A stretch of 64,000 nt of DNA from Streptomyces fulvoviolaceus (GTDB taxonomy: Bacteria > Actinomycetota > Actinomycetes > Streptomycetales > Streptomycetaceae), in assembly GCF_000718165.1 (NCBI RefSeq), contig NZ_JOEY01000034.1:44727-108726 (forward strand), in the 5' to 3' direction. The notes below the pieces were generated by a model. It worked only from the letters and a program-made list of their open reading frames with translations. It had not been told where the DNA came from and ran no database searches. Below are positions 33,943 to 44,372 of the stretch, piece after piece. A program made the position numbers and the translations under genes. Positions within the stretch are counted from its first letter, which is position 1; each line of letters begins with the position of its first letter.

Positions 33943-34722
33943 ATGGACTTCCCGGACTTCCCGGCACAGGCGCACCTCCATCCGCACGGCGGCGGATGGC
34001 CCGGCAACGAGCTGGAGGAGGTGCTCTCCGCCTCCCTCGGCATGCCCTCGGCCGGCGGCCGGATCATCGAGGTCCTCGGCCGCAGCTTCCTCTGGATCCC
34101 CCTGCCGAACGGCGGCGGCCCGCACAGCGGCCCGCTGGACCTGCCCACTCTCGAGATCGACGGCCAGGCGTACGTCCCCGTCTTCAGCTCCGAGGAGCAG
34201 TTCCGCCAGGTGACCGGCTCGCACATGTCGTTCACCATCGCCCCCGCGGTCGAGTTCGCGCGCGGCCTGCCCCCGCAGGTGGGCATCGCCGTGAACCCGG
34301 ACGGCGTGGTCGGCGTCCCGCTCCCGCCGCCCGCCGTGGCCGAACTCTGCCGTGTCGGCCGCACCCCCCTGGACGGCTCCAACACCGGCGGCCGCGTCAA
34401 GCTCTACGAGCCCGACTGGCAGGACGACCCGGTCGACTTCCTCGCCGCGGCCTCCGCCGAGTTCGCGGCCACGGGCGTGGTCGTCACGGCCCGCCGCTGC
34501 CTCGCCGCGATCGAGGCGGCGCCCCCGGTGATGTTCATCGGCGTCGAACTCTCCCAGTGGGAGGGCGACTTGCGGATCCTCCCGATGGACGCGCTGGGCA
34601 GGGCCCTGACCCAGGTGCCGGTCCAGTGGCCGGTAAACCTGGTCCTGTTGGACGTTGCGCAGGACCCGGTGGGCGACTGGATGCGCGGGCAGGTACGGCC
34701 CTTCTATACACAGGGCCAGTAG
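33943..34722 (+). CDS. SseB-like protein (enhanced serine sensitivity family)
   Basis: A 259-residue protein with two tandem SseB-type halves: an N-terminal half with FLWIPLPNG, YVPVFSSEEQF and VGIAVNPDGVVGVPLPP, and a C-terminal half with PVMFIGVEL and PVNLVLLDV, ending VRPFYTQGQ. E. coli SseB changes sensitivity to serine when overproduced; the biochemical role is unknown. Position beside the glycine-to-serine operon is suggestive. No signal or membrane segment. No clear ribosome binding site before the ATG. Confidence 0.8.
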   Translation: MDFPDFPAQAHLHPHGGGWPGNELEEVLSASLGMPSAGGRIIEVLGRSFLWIPLPNGGGPHSGPLDLPTLEIDGQAYVPVFSSEEQFRQVTGSHMSFTIAPAVEFARGLPPQVGIAVNPDGVVGVPLPPPAVAELCRVGRTPLDGSNTGGRVKLYEPDWQDDPVDFLAAASAEFAATGVVVTARRCLAAIEAAPPVMFIGVELSQWEGDLRILPMDALGRALTQVPVQWPVNLVLLDVAQDPVGDWMRGQVRPFYTQGQ

Positions 34723-34729
34723 ACATACC

Positions 34730-34812
34730 TCGGGGCGTGGAGCTGTATCGATATGCGGCTCCGCCGCGCGGGCGCGATCAACCACGACGCACCCGCACCC
34801 CGCAGACGACAG
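34730..34812 (-). repeat. Dispersed intergenic repeat, copy 2
   Basis: Read on the minus strand it repeats the element at 1098-1180: GTGGTTGATCGCGCCCGC, then GCGGCGGAGCCGCATATCG and ATACAGCTCCACGCCCC. Core identity is about 90% over ~55 bases. It fills most of the 149-base gap between the two SseB-like genes. Confidence 0.6.
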
Positions 34813-34871
34813 CAAGGTCCGAGTTCCCAACGCTTAAGCTGGTCCAAACCGACGGATTCGAGGGGCGGTAA

Positions 34872-35672
34872 ATGGTGAGCGCGAGCGGCACGACCGCGAC
34901 GGGCCAGGTCGAGCACATGCTGCGCCAGGTCACCCCCGGGCGCTACGACGCCTACGAGGCACTCCTCCGCGCGCTCGCGACACCGAACTCCGGCCAGGTC
35001 TGGATGCTGCTGTGGCACGGCCAGGCCGGCTCCCCCGACGCCCAGTACGGAAACATGGAGGTCGACGGGTACGGCTACGCCCCCTGCGTCACCTCCGCCC
35101 AGGAACTGAGCGCCAGCGGCTGGAACAGGTCATACGAGGTGGTCGACGGCCTCGACGTGGCCCGGACCCTCTACCCCGACCACTACGGCCTCTGGCTGAA
35201 CCCGCACGCGCCGGGCGGCGGCGTCGGCATCCCCTGGCTCGACCTGCGCCGCATCGCCACCGGCCTGGAGCGCCAGCCCGCCGGCCCGCTGCGCCTGTCG
35301 GAACCCGGTGTCGAGGTCCCGCAGTTCTACGCCCTGCTCGCGCAGAACGCCCACCGCACCCCGGCGGTCCGCTCGCTGCGCCGCGCCTGGGTGCAGCCGG
35401 CGCTCGGGGCGCCGTATCTCGCCATCGGTCTCGACGTGTACGACACCAGCCCGTCGGCCGTCGACTCGGTGCGCGCGATGATGCAGCAGTCGATCGGCGC
35501 GGTCCCGGACGGGCTGCCGGTGTCGACCGTGGCGATGTCCGACGACTTCGACCCGGTGGCGCTGTGGATGCGGGCCGGCGCCCGCCCCTTCTACGACCGC
35601 GAGGCCCACGCGGCCCCCGCACAGGCCCCCGCGGCGGGCTACGGCTATCCGCCGGCCCGCGGAGGTTACTGA
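34872..35672 (+). CDS. SseB-like paralogue
   Basis: A 266-residue cytosolic protein sharing the SseB domain pattern of its neighbour: YEALLRALATPNSGQVWMLLWHG at the start, LYPDHYGLWLNPHAPGGGVGIPWLDLRR, then a second half with APYLAIGLDVYDTSPSAVDSVRAMM, and ending GARPFYDRE, which parallels the neighbour's VRPFYTQGQ. A ~25-residue Ala/Pro/Tyr-rich tail follows. The pair probably arose by duplication; function unknown. Confidence 0.75.
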   Translation: MVSASGTTATGQVEHMLRQVTPGRYDAYEALLRALATPNSGQVWMLLWHGQAGSPDAQYGNMEVDGYGYAPCVTSAQELSASGWNRSYEVVDGLDVARTLYPDHYGLWLNPHAPGGGVGIPWLDLRRIATGLERQPAGPLRLSEPGVEVPQFYALLAQNAHRTPAVRSLRRAWVQPALGAPYLAIGLDVYDTSPSAVDSVRAMMQQSIGAVPDGLPVSTVAMSDDFDPVALWMRAGARPFYDREAHAAPAQAPAAGYGYPPARGGY

Positions 35673-36020
35673 CAGGGCGCCGATCCCTTCTCGCCGTCGC
35701 GTCGCGGCCATCACGTAACGGCTACATTTCTTCGCGCGTAGATGACGGCGGATGGTCGTGAAGATCGCCTATTGTGCCGTTCTGTCCCAACTGCCCCGCG
35801 TCCGCGAGGCGTTACCCGCTGTTCGGATAACGGAATCCCCAGCACTGCATCACGGTTGCGCATACTTTCTTCGCCAGACCTGGCGGGTGATCGCGACGAC
35901 GCTGAAGACTCCCCACTCAGACACGGGATCGGTGGATCCTGTGAGCGAGTGCAAGTCGACAAAGCCGTAATCCACGGCAAGCACAGGCCGGTCACCACCG
36001 GCGAGAGGGGTCAGGTCACT
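35673..36020. other. 348-base upstream region of the peptide ABC operon
   Basis: No open frame of quality and no RNA gene seen. It must contain the operon promoter; TTGCGCATACTTTC and nearby AT-rich patches (about 35830-35880) are possible elements, but none is convincing by eye. Confidence 0.4.
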
Positions 36021-37019
36021 GTGACCGCACCGATCGACACCACCGGGGCGCAAGCGGGGGCACAGCCGGAAGCTGTGCTCGCCGGCGCCGGTAAGGGGCA
36101 GATCGAAGGTCGTTCCCTGGGACAGATCGCATGGTCCCGTTTCAAGAGGGACAAGCTGGCCGTCGCCGGCGGGGTCATCGTGATCCTGCTGATCCTGATC
36201 GCGGTGCTCTCCCGCCCCATCCAGGCGCTCTTCGGTCTGGACCCCAACGCCCTCAACCAGGACCTGATCGACCCCAACACCTCGCTGCCCAAGGGTGACT
36301 TCGGCGGCATGAGCTGGGACCATCCGCTCGGTGTGGAGCCGAAGTTCGGCCGGGACATCGCCACCCGCGTCCTGGAGGGTTCCTGGGTCTCCCTGGTCGT
36401 CGCCTTCGGCGCCACGATCCTCTCCAACACGATCGGCGCGGTCCTCGGCGTGGTCGCCGGCTACTACGGCGGACGGGTCGACGCGATCATCAGCCGGCTG
36501 ATGGACACCTTCCTGGCGTTCCCTCTCCTGCTGTTCGCCATCGCCATCTCCGCCACCCTGCAGGGCGGCGCCTTCGGGCTGGAAGGCCTGCCGCTCCACA
36601 TCAGCGTGCTGATCTTCGTCATCGGCTTCTTCAACTGGCCCTATCTGGGCCGTATCGTCCGGGGCCAGACGCTGGCCCTGCGCGAGCGGGAGTTCGTCGA
36701 CGCCTCCCGAGGGATGGGAGCCAGAGGGCCCTACATCCTCTTCCGGGAACTGCTGCCGAACCTCGTCGGCCCGATCATCGTCTACTCGACGCTGCTCATC
36801 CCGACCAACATCCTCTTCGAGGCGTCCCTGAGCTTCCTCGGCGTCGGCATCCAGCCCCCGCAGGCGTCCTGGGGCGGCATGATCAACCAGGCGGTCGACT
36901 ACTACCAGGTCGACCCGCAGTTCATGATCGTGCCTGGTCTCGCCATCTTCGTGACCGTCCTGGCGTTCAATCTGCTCGGCGACGGTCTGCGTGACGCTCT
37001 CGACCCGCGCAGCCGCTGA
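36021..37019 (+). CDS. Oligo/dipeptide ABC transporter, permease (DppC/OppC type)
   Basis: A 332-residue inner membrane permease. The N-terminus has a ~45-residue cytosolic arm ending SRFKRDKLAVAGG, then the first membrane segment VIVILLILIAVLS. The core has DHPLGVEPKFGRDIATRVLEG, typical of the OppC subfamily, and the EAA loop around FVDASRGMGARGPYILFRELLPN. A GTG start at 36021 (VTAPIDTTG) with AGGTCA upstream fits better than the longer frame. First gene of a permease-SBP-permease-ATPase-ATPase operon. Confidence 0.92.
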   Translation: MTAPIDTTGAQAGAQPEAVLAGAGKGQIEGRSLGQIAWSRFKRDKLAVAGGVIVILLILIAVLSRPIQALFGLDPNALNQDLIDPNTSLPKGDFGGMSWDHPLGVEPKFGRDIATRVLEGSWVSLVVAFGATILSNTIGAVLGVVAGYYGGRVDAIISRLMDTFLAFPLLLFAIAISATLQGGAFGLEGLPLHISVLIFVIGFFNWPYLGRIVRGQTLALREREFVDASRGMGARGPYILFRELLPNLVGPIIVYSTLLIPTNILFEASLSFLGVGIQPPQASWGGMINQAVDYYQVDPQFMIVPGLAIFVTVLAFNLLGDGLRDALDPRSR

Positions 37020-37076
37020 TCCGCGGCCGCAGCGAGAGTCCAACAGTTTCCGACAATGGAGGGGAAGCAGACCATC

Positions 37077-38828
37077 ATGCGAAGGTCAGCGCTGGCCGCG
37101 GTCGCGGCCATCGGCAGTGTGAGCTTGCTGCTTGCAGGTTGCAGCAAGGCCGATGACAACAACGAAAACAACGGGAACAAGTCGGCTGGGGCCAACGCAG
37201 CGACCAAGGAAGTCGTCAACGCCTCCACCCAGAAGGGTGGGACGGTGACGTACGAGTACTCGGACGTTCCGGACTCCTTCGACCCCGGCAACACGTACTA
37301 CGCGTTCATGTACAACCTCAGCCGGCTCTACGCGCGCCCGCTGATGACCTTCAAGCCCGCTCCGGGCGAGGCGGGCAACGAGCTGGTCCCGGACCTCGCC
37401 GCGAGCGCGGGTGTGCCGAGCGACGGCGGCAAGACCTGGACGTACAAGCTGCGTTCGGGCCTGAAGTACCAGGACGGCACCGCGATCACCTCGAAGGACG
37501 TCAAGTACGCCGTCGAGCGCTCCAACTTCGCGCGTGACGTGCTCTCCCTCGGCCCGAACTACTTCCAGCAGTTCCTCGAGGGCGGCGACAAGTACAAGGG
37601 TCCCTACAAGGACAAGAGCGCCGAGGGCCTGAAGTCCATCGAGACGCCGGACGACACCACGATCGTCTTCAAGCTCAACCGCGCCTTCCAGGAGTTCGAC
37701 TACCTGGTCGCGACGCCGCAGACGGCTCCGGTGCCCCAGGCCAAGGACACGGGCATCGACTACGTCAAGAGCATCGTGTCCTCGGGCTCGTACCAGTTCC
37801 AGAGCTACGAGGAGGGCAAGCAGGTCGTCCTCGTCCGCAACAAGAACTGGGACGCGAAGACCGACCCGCTGCGCAAGCAGTACCCGGACAAGATCGTCGT
37901 CAAGCTCAAGGTCAATCCGGAGACCATCGACCAGGACGTCCAGGCCGGTGACGCGATCGACGTCGGCGGTACGGGTGTCCAGGCCGCGACCCAGGCGAAG
38001 GTCGTCAACGACGCTTCCCTGAAGGCCAACACGGACAACACCTACGGTGGCCGTCTGGTCTACATGGCGATCAACACCCAGGTCGCGCCGTTCGACAAGG
38101 TCGAGTGCCGCAAGGCCGTCGAGTACGCCGTCGACAAGGTCTCCGTGCAGACCTCCCTGGGCGGCCCGATCCGCGGTGACGTCGCCACCACCGTCCTTCC
38201 GCCGGACATCCCGGGCTACCAGAAGGCGGACGTCTACGCCACCACCGGCAACAAGGGTGACGTCGCCAAGGCCAAGGAGCAGCTGAAGGCCTGCGGCAAG
38301 TCGACCATCACCACCAATATCTCGGCGCGCAGCGACCGCCCGCAGGAGGTCGACGCGGCCACCGCGATCATCGCCTCGCTGAAGACCGTCGGCATCAACG
38401 CGAGCCTGAAGCAGTACCCGTCGGGCAAGTACTTCACCGACTACGCGGGTGTGCCGACGTTCGACAAGAAGCAGAACATCGGTCTGCACATGATGCAGTG
38501 GGGTGCCGACTGGCCGTCCGGCTACGGCTTCCTCCAGCAGATCCTGCACGGCGACGCGATCGGTGCGTCCGGCAACACCAACCTCTCGTACCTTGACGAC
38601 AAGGTGATCAACGAGACGCTGGAGAAGGCCATCGCCACCGAGGACGAGACCGAGCGCAACAGCCTGTACGCCGAGATCGACAAGCGTGCGATGGACCTGG
38701 CCGCCATCGTCCCGCTGGCCTACTTCAAGGTCCTGCTGTACCGCCCGACGACCTTCACCAACCTGGTGTCCACGGCGGCCTTCAGCGGTCAGTACGACTA
38801 CCTCAACATCGGCACGACCGAGAAGTAG
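37077..38828 (+). CDS. Oligo/dipeptide ABC transporter, substrate-binding lipoprotein
   Basis: A 583-residue family 5 solute-binding protein. The signal peptide MRRSALAAVAAIGSVSLL ends in the lipobox LLAGCSK. Conserved blocks are LVPDLAASAGVPSDGGKTWTYKLRSG (split by family spacing), YQDGTAITSKDVKYAVERS and VECRKAVEYAVDK. The ATG at 37077 is chosen; the in-frame ATG at 37056 is itself part of the GGAGGGG ribosome binding site. The ligand is probably a peptide, though SBP_bac_5 proteins also bind nickel, sugars and antibiotics. Confidence 0.93.
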   Translation: MRRSALAAVAAIGSVSLLLAGCSKADDNNENNGNKSAGANAATKEVVNASTQKGGTVTYEYSDVPDSFDPGNTYYAFMYNLSRLYARPLMTFKPAPGEAGNELVPDLAASAGVPSDGGKTWTYKLRSGLKYQDGTAITSKDVKYAVERSNFARDVLSLGPNYFQQFLEGGDKYKGPYKDKSAEGLKSIETPDDTTIVFKLNRAFQEFDYLVATPQTAPVPQAKDTGIDYVKSIVSSGSYQFQSYEEGKQVVLVRNKNWDAKTDPLRKQYPDKIVVKLKVNPETIDQDVQAGDAIDVGGTGVQAATQAKVVNDASLKANTDNTYGGRLVYMAINTQVAPFDKVECRKAVEYAVDKVSVQTSLGGPIRGDVATTVLPPDIPGYQKADVYATTGNKGDVAKAKEQLKACGKSTITTNISARSDRPQEVDAATAIIASLKTVGINASLKQYPSGKYFTDYAGVPTFDKKQNIGLHMMQWGADWPSGYGFLQQILHGDAIGASGNTNLSYLDDKVINETLEKAIATEDETERNSLYAEIDKRAMDLAAIVPLAYFKVLLYRPTTFTNLVSTAAFSGQYDYLNIGTTEK

Positions 38829-38850
38829 CCCGGAAGGCAGGTGAAGGCAT

Positions 38851-38884
38851 TGGTGCCCGCGGGCTTCGCGGCCCGCGGGCACCA
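38851..38884 (+). terminator. Intra-operon hairpin after the substrate-binding protein gene
   Basis: TGGTGCCCGCGGGC and GCCCGCGGGCACCA form a perfect 14-base stem around a TTCGCG loop, between the SBP stop (38828) and the permease start (38897). There is no following U-tract. Such hairpins commonly reduce read-through or protect the 3' end of the SBP transcript, so more SBP than permease is made. Confidence 0.75.
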
Positions 38885-38896
38885 GCGCCGATCCCC

Positions 38897-39900
38897 GTGA
38901 TCTCGTACATCCTCCGTCGGACGTTCGCGGCAGTGATCCTGCTGCTGGTCGTCACCGCGGTCACCTTCGCCATCTTCTTCCTGCTGCCACGGATGGCCGG
39001 CCAGACCGCCGACCAGCTGGCCCAGCAGTACATCGGGAAGAGCCCGACGCAGGCCGACATCGCCGCGGTCAAGCAGAACCTGGGTCTGGACCAGCCGCTG
39101 TACCTCCAGTACTGGCACTTCATCAAGGGGATCGTGGTCGGCGCCACCTATGACCTGGGCCCCACCACGACGCACTGCAACGCGCCGTGCTTCGGCTACT
39201 CCTTCAAGAACCACGTCGAGGTGTGGCCGCAGCTCACCTCGCGTCTTCCGGTGACCCTCTCGCTGGCCCTCGGCGCCGCCGTGATGTGGCTGGTGTCCGG
39301 TGTCCTGATCGGCGTGATCTCCGCGCTCAAGCCCGGCAGCTTCTTCGACCGCGCCTTCATGGGCGTCGCGCTCGCCGGTGTCTCGCTGCCCATGTTCTTC
39401 ACGGGCAACCTGGCGCTGCTGCTCTTCACCTACCAGTGGCCGATCTTCGGCCGCACCTATGTACCGTTCACCGAGAATCCGGCCCAGTGGGCCAACACCC
39501 TCTTCCCGGCATGGTGTTCGCTCGCTCTGCTGTACTCCGCCATCTACGCCCGGCTCACCCGCTCGGGCATGCTGGAGACGATGAACGAGGACTTCATTCG
39601 CACGGCCCGCGCCAAGGGCCTGCGTGAGCGCAAGGTCGTGGCCCGGCACGGGCTGCGGGCCGCGCTGACCCCGATCATCACCGTCTTCGGCATGGACCTG
39701 GGTCTGCTGCTCGGCGGCGCCGTGATCACCGAGAGCGTCTTCTCGCTGCCCGGTATCGGTCAGTACGCGGTGCAGGGCATCACCGACAACGACCTGCCCC
39801 CGATCCTCGGCGTCACCCTGCTCGCCGCCCTCTTCGTCGTGATCGCAAATCTCCTGGTGGACCTGTTGTACGCCGCCGCCGACCCGCGGGTGAGGCTCTC

Positions 39901-39904
<4 letters not shown>
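38897..39904 (+). CDS. Oligo/dipeptide ABC transporter, permease (DppB/OppB type)
   Basis: A 335-residue permease. It starts with the family's first segment, ISYILRRTFAAVILLLVVTAVTFAIFF, followed by an extracytoplasmic loop with QYIGKSPTQADIAAVKQNLGLDQPLYLQYW. The EAA loop is DFIRTARAKGLRERKVVARHGLR, and LLLGGAVITESVFSLPGIG is typical. GTG start. Its stop overlaps the following start (GTGA). Confidence 0.93.
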
Positions 39905-42221
<2,317 letters not shown>

Positions 42222-42290
42222 CGCATGACAAGTTGGCAAAGTCATGCACATGCCCGAACGGCAGAGTTCAGCTTGTTTCTTGCGAGGAGC

Positions 42291-42310
42291 CCCGGGCGTT
42301 CACGCCCGGG
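42291..42310. repeat. Perfect hairpin left of tnpB
   Basis: Arms CCCGGGCG (42291-42298) and CGCCCGGG (42303-42310) around TTCA. Its position is 70 bases after the ABC operon stop and 160 before tnpB. Either the left subterminal hairpin of the element or the ABC operon terminator. Confidence 0.6.
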
Positions 42311-42469
42311 AGGAATCGCATCCTGGGTCAGGCGGCATGATGTCTGTTCGGCCGTGGAGCAGCTGGGTCTCGCGTCCGGTCAGGACGCCGACGCACAGCC
42401 CTGTGTGTCACTCGTTCAGGTGGTCGACTTCGAACGGGCGGTGCCGTCTCGTGCGGGTGTGTACGTTCG

Positions 42470-43711
42470 GTGCTTGTGAAGCTGGTGGTGCAGGTGAAGC
42501 TGCTGCCGACGCCCGATCAGGCGGCGGCACTCGAGGCGACCCTGCACGCCTGCAACGAGGCCGCCTCCTGGGTGAGTGAGGTTGCCTTCGAGCGAGGGGA
42601 GTTCAAGAACTTTCCCCTGCGCAAGCATGCCTACGACCACGTCAAGTCCCGCTGGTGCCTGGGTGCGCAGGCTGCCCAGCACGTCATCAAGAAGACCTGT
42701 GACGCGTACACCACATTGAAGGCGAATCTGAAGGCCGGAAACCTCGGCAAGCCTGGCTCGAAGCGCTACCGCCGGGCAACCGAGAAGCCGATCATGTTCC
42801 GCCCGCGGGGTGCGCAGCCGTATGACGACCGGATGCTGTCCTGGCAGATCCCGGAGCGGGCGGTGTCCATCTGGACCACCGGCGGGAGGGTCAAGAACGT
42901 GGCATTCACCGCCTCGGTCGAGCAGTTGGCCACGCTGGCGTTGTACCGCAAGGGAGAATCCGACCTGCTGGAGCGGGACGGCATGTGGTTCCTGAACGCC
43001 ACCTGCGAAGTCCCTGAGAGCGAGCTGAACACCGATCCGGTGGACTTCCTGGGCATCGACCTGGGCATCGTGAACATTGCCACCACCTCGGACGGTGAGA
43101 TCCTGGCCGGGCGCGAACTCAATCGGGTCCGCACACGCGAGCGCGGCCTGCGCGCCAAGCTGCAACGCAAGAACACCCCGTCCGCCAAGCGCCGGCTGAA
43201 GAAGCGGCGGCGCAAGGAGGCGCGGCGGGCGAGGGACATCAACCACAAGATCGCGAAACATGTGGTGGCCGAGGCGGAACGCACCGGTCGCGGAATTGCT
43301 CTGGAAGACCTGACGGGCATCCGCGAGCGGGTACGGCTTCGGAAGCCCCAACGGGCCACCCACTCCGGCTGGTCATTCGCCCAGCTGGGGTCGTTCATCG
43401 CGTACAAGGCCCGCAGGGCGGGGGTGCTGGTGCTGCACGTCGATCCGGCGTACACCTCCCGCACCTGCGCTGAATGCGGCCACGTAGACAAGGCGAACCG
43501 GGTCTCCCAGGCCTGGTTCGCGTGCCGGAACTGCGGATTCGTTGATCACGCGGACCGGAACAGCTCCCGCAACATCCGCGCCAGAGCGTGGGAGTTGTGG
43601 CGACGCGGGGCGCAGTCAATCGCCCCTGCCCCACCACCGCATCAGCGGGGCGGGGCTGGACGCAAACGCAGCATCACTGCCAGTGATGCCCGTTGTGCAA
43701 GCCCGGAGTAG
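42470..43711 (+). CDS. tnpB: TnpB RNA-guided nuclease (IS605 OrfB family)
   Basis: A 413-residue, full-length TnpB. The N-terminal part opens VVQVKLLPTPDQAAALEATL, then LGAQAAQHVIKKTCDAY. The RuvC triad is intact: Asp in FLGIDLGIVNIATTSDG (~195), Glu in IALEDLTGIRERV (~277), and Asp in VDHADRNSSRNI (~360). The zinc ribbon between the last two is SRTCAECGHVDKANR plus FACRNCGF. NSS replaces the more common NAA after the last Asp. The start is GTG 42470 or GTG 42476. Family members cut DNA guided by an RNA made from the element's right end; this copy looks capable of activity. Confidence 0.92.
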   Translation: MLVKLVVQVKLLPTPDQAAALEATLHACNEAASWVSEVAFERGEFKNFPLRKHAYDHVKSRWCLGAQAAQHVIKKTCDAYTTLKANLKAGNLGKPGSKRYRRATEKPIMFRPRGAQPYDDRMLSWQIPERAVSIWTTGGRVKNVAFTASVEQLATLALYRKGESDLLERDGMWFLNATCEVPESELNTDPVDFLGIDLGIVNIATTSDGEILAGRELNRVRTRERGLRAKLQRKNTPSAKRRLKKRRRKEARRARDINHKIAKHVVAEAERTGRGIALEDLTGIRERVRLRKPQRATHSGWSFAQLGSFIAYKARRAGVLVLHVDPAYTSRTCAECGHVDKANRVSQAWFACRNCGFVDHADRNSSRNIRARAWELWRRGAQSIAPAPPPHQRGGAGRKRSITASDARCASPE

Positions 43712-43716
43712 CCGGG
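43560..43716 (+). ncRNA. Candidate TnpB guide RNA (omega/reRNA) region
   Basis: The 3' end of tnpB can fold into several stems: GGGGCG with CGCCCC and CCCC with GGGG runs (~43605-43658), a perfect GCATCACTG/CAGTGATGC hairpin (43671-43689), and CCCGG/CCGGG (43702-43716). In this family the guide RNA scaffold overlaps the 3' end of tnpB and extends into flanking DNA, which serves as guide. Here the guide would come from the first bases of the TRIC-like gene. Boundaries are inferred. Confidence 0.45.
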
Positions 43717-44372
43717 TGGTTGACCAACTGTTCAGCCCGTCCATTCAGCACACGCTCGACCTCGTCGGCATCTTCGTGTTCGCCATCTCCGGCGCGCTGC
43801 TGGCCGTCCGCAAGAACTTCGACGTCTTCGGCATCGCCGTCCTCGCCGAGGTCACCGCGCTGGGCGGAGGGCTGTTCCGCGACCTGATCATCGGGGCCGT
43901 GCCGCCTGCCGCCTTCACCGACCTCGGGTACTTCATCACCCCACTGTTCGCCGCCCTCCTGGTCTTCTTCCTGCACCCGCAGGTGGAGCGCATCCAGCTC
44001 GGGGTGAACGTCTTCGACGCGGCCGGCCTCGGCCTGTTCTGCGTCGCCGGGACGACCAAGGCGTACGACTACGGACTCGGTCTCACCCAGTCGGCGGCCC
44101 TCGGCCTCGCCACCGCCGTCGGCGGCGGTGTGCTGCGCGACGTCCTCGCCAACGAGGTGCCCTCGCTGTTGCGCTGGGACCGCGACCTGTACGCGGTCCC
44201 GGCGATCGTCGGCGCCACCATGGTCGTGCTGTGCATCCGCTACGAGGCCCTCACCCCGCTCACCGGCTCCCTCGCGGCGATCACGGCCTTCGTACTGCGG
44301 CTGCTCGCGATGCGGTTCCACTGGCGAGCGCCGCGTGCGTGGAACCGGCGGTCGACGGTGCGCGAAGAGTAG
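43716..44372 (+). CDS. TRIC-type cation channel family membrane protein
   Basis: A 218-residue protein with about seven membrane segments in two homologous halves, each holding the family motif: ALGGGLFRDLIIG and AVGGGVLRDVLAN (GGGxxRD). LVGIFVFAISGALLAVRKNFD is the usual first segment. Prokaryotic TRIC channels conduct K+ or other monovalent ions; older annotation is UPF0126 (YadS). The GTG at 43716 (VVDQLFSP) lies five bases after the tnpB stop. Its only ribosome-binding-site-like sequence is GGAG inside the last codons of tnpB. The 3' end overlaps the convergent esterase gene by 92 bases. Confidence 0.85.
   Translation: MVDQLFSPSIQHTLDLVGIFVFAISGALLAVRKNFDVFGIAVLAEVTALGGGLFRDLIIGAVPPAAFTDLGYFITPLFAALLVFFLHPQVERIQLGVNVFDAAGLGLFCVAGTTKAYDYGLGLTQSAALGLATAVGGGVLRDVLANEVPSLLRWDRDLYAVPAIVGATMVVLCIRYEALTPLTGSLAAITAFVLRLLAMRFHWRAPRAWNRRSTVREE

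Larger units (their letters stand above)
42222..43716 (+). mobile_element. IS200/IS605-type element carrying only tnpB (ends approximate)
   Basis: A single tnpB with no tnpA lies between the peptide ABC operon and the TRIC-like gene. The 5' flank (42222-42469) is non-coding and contains the perfect hairpin CCCGGGCG-TTCA-CGCCCGGG (42291-42310), followed by GAGG; this resembles the subterminal hairpins of this family, though it could also terminate the ABC operon. The right side ends in the hairpin CCCGG-AGTAG-CCGGG (43702-43716), which touches the next gene's GTG. No target duplication is expected for this family, so exact ends cannot be fixed from one copy. Confidence 0.55.
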
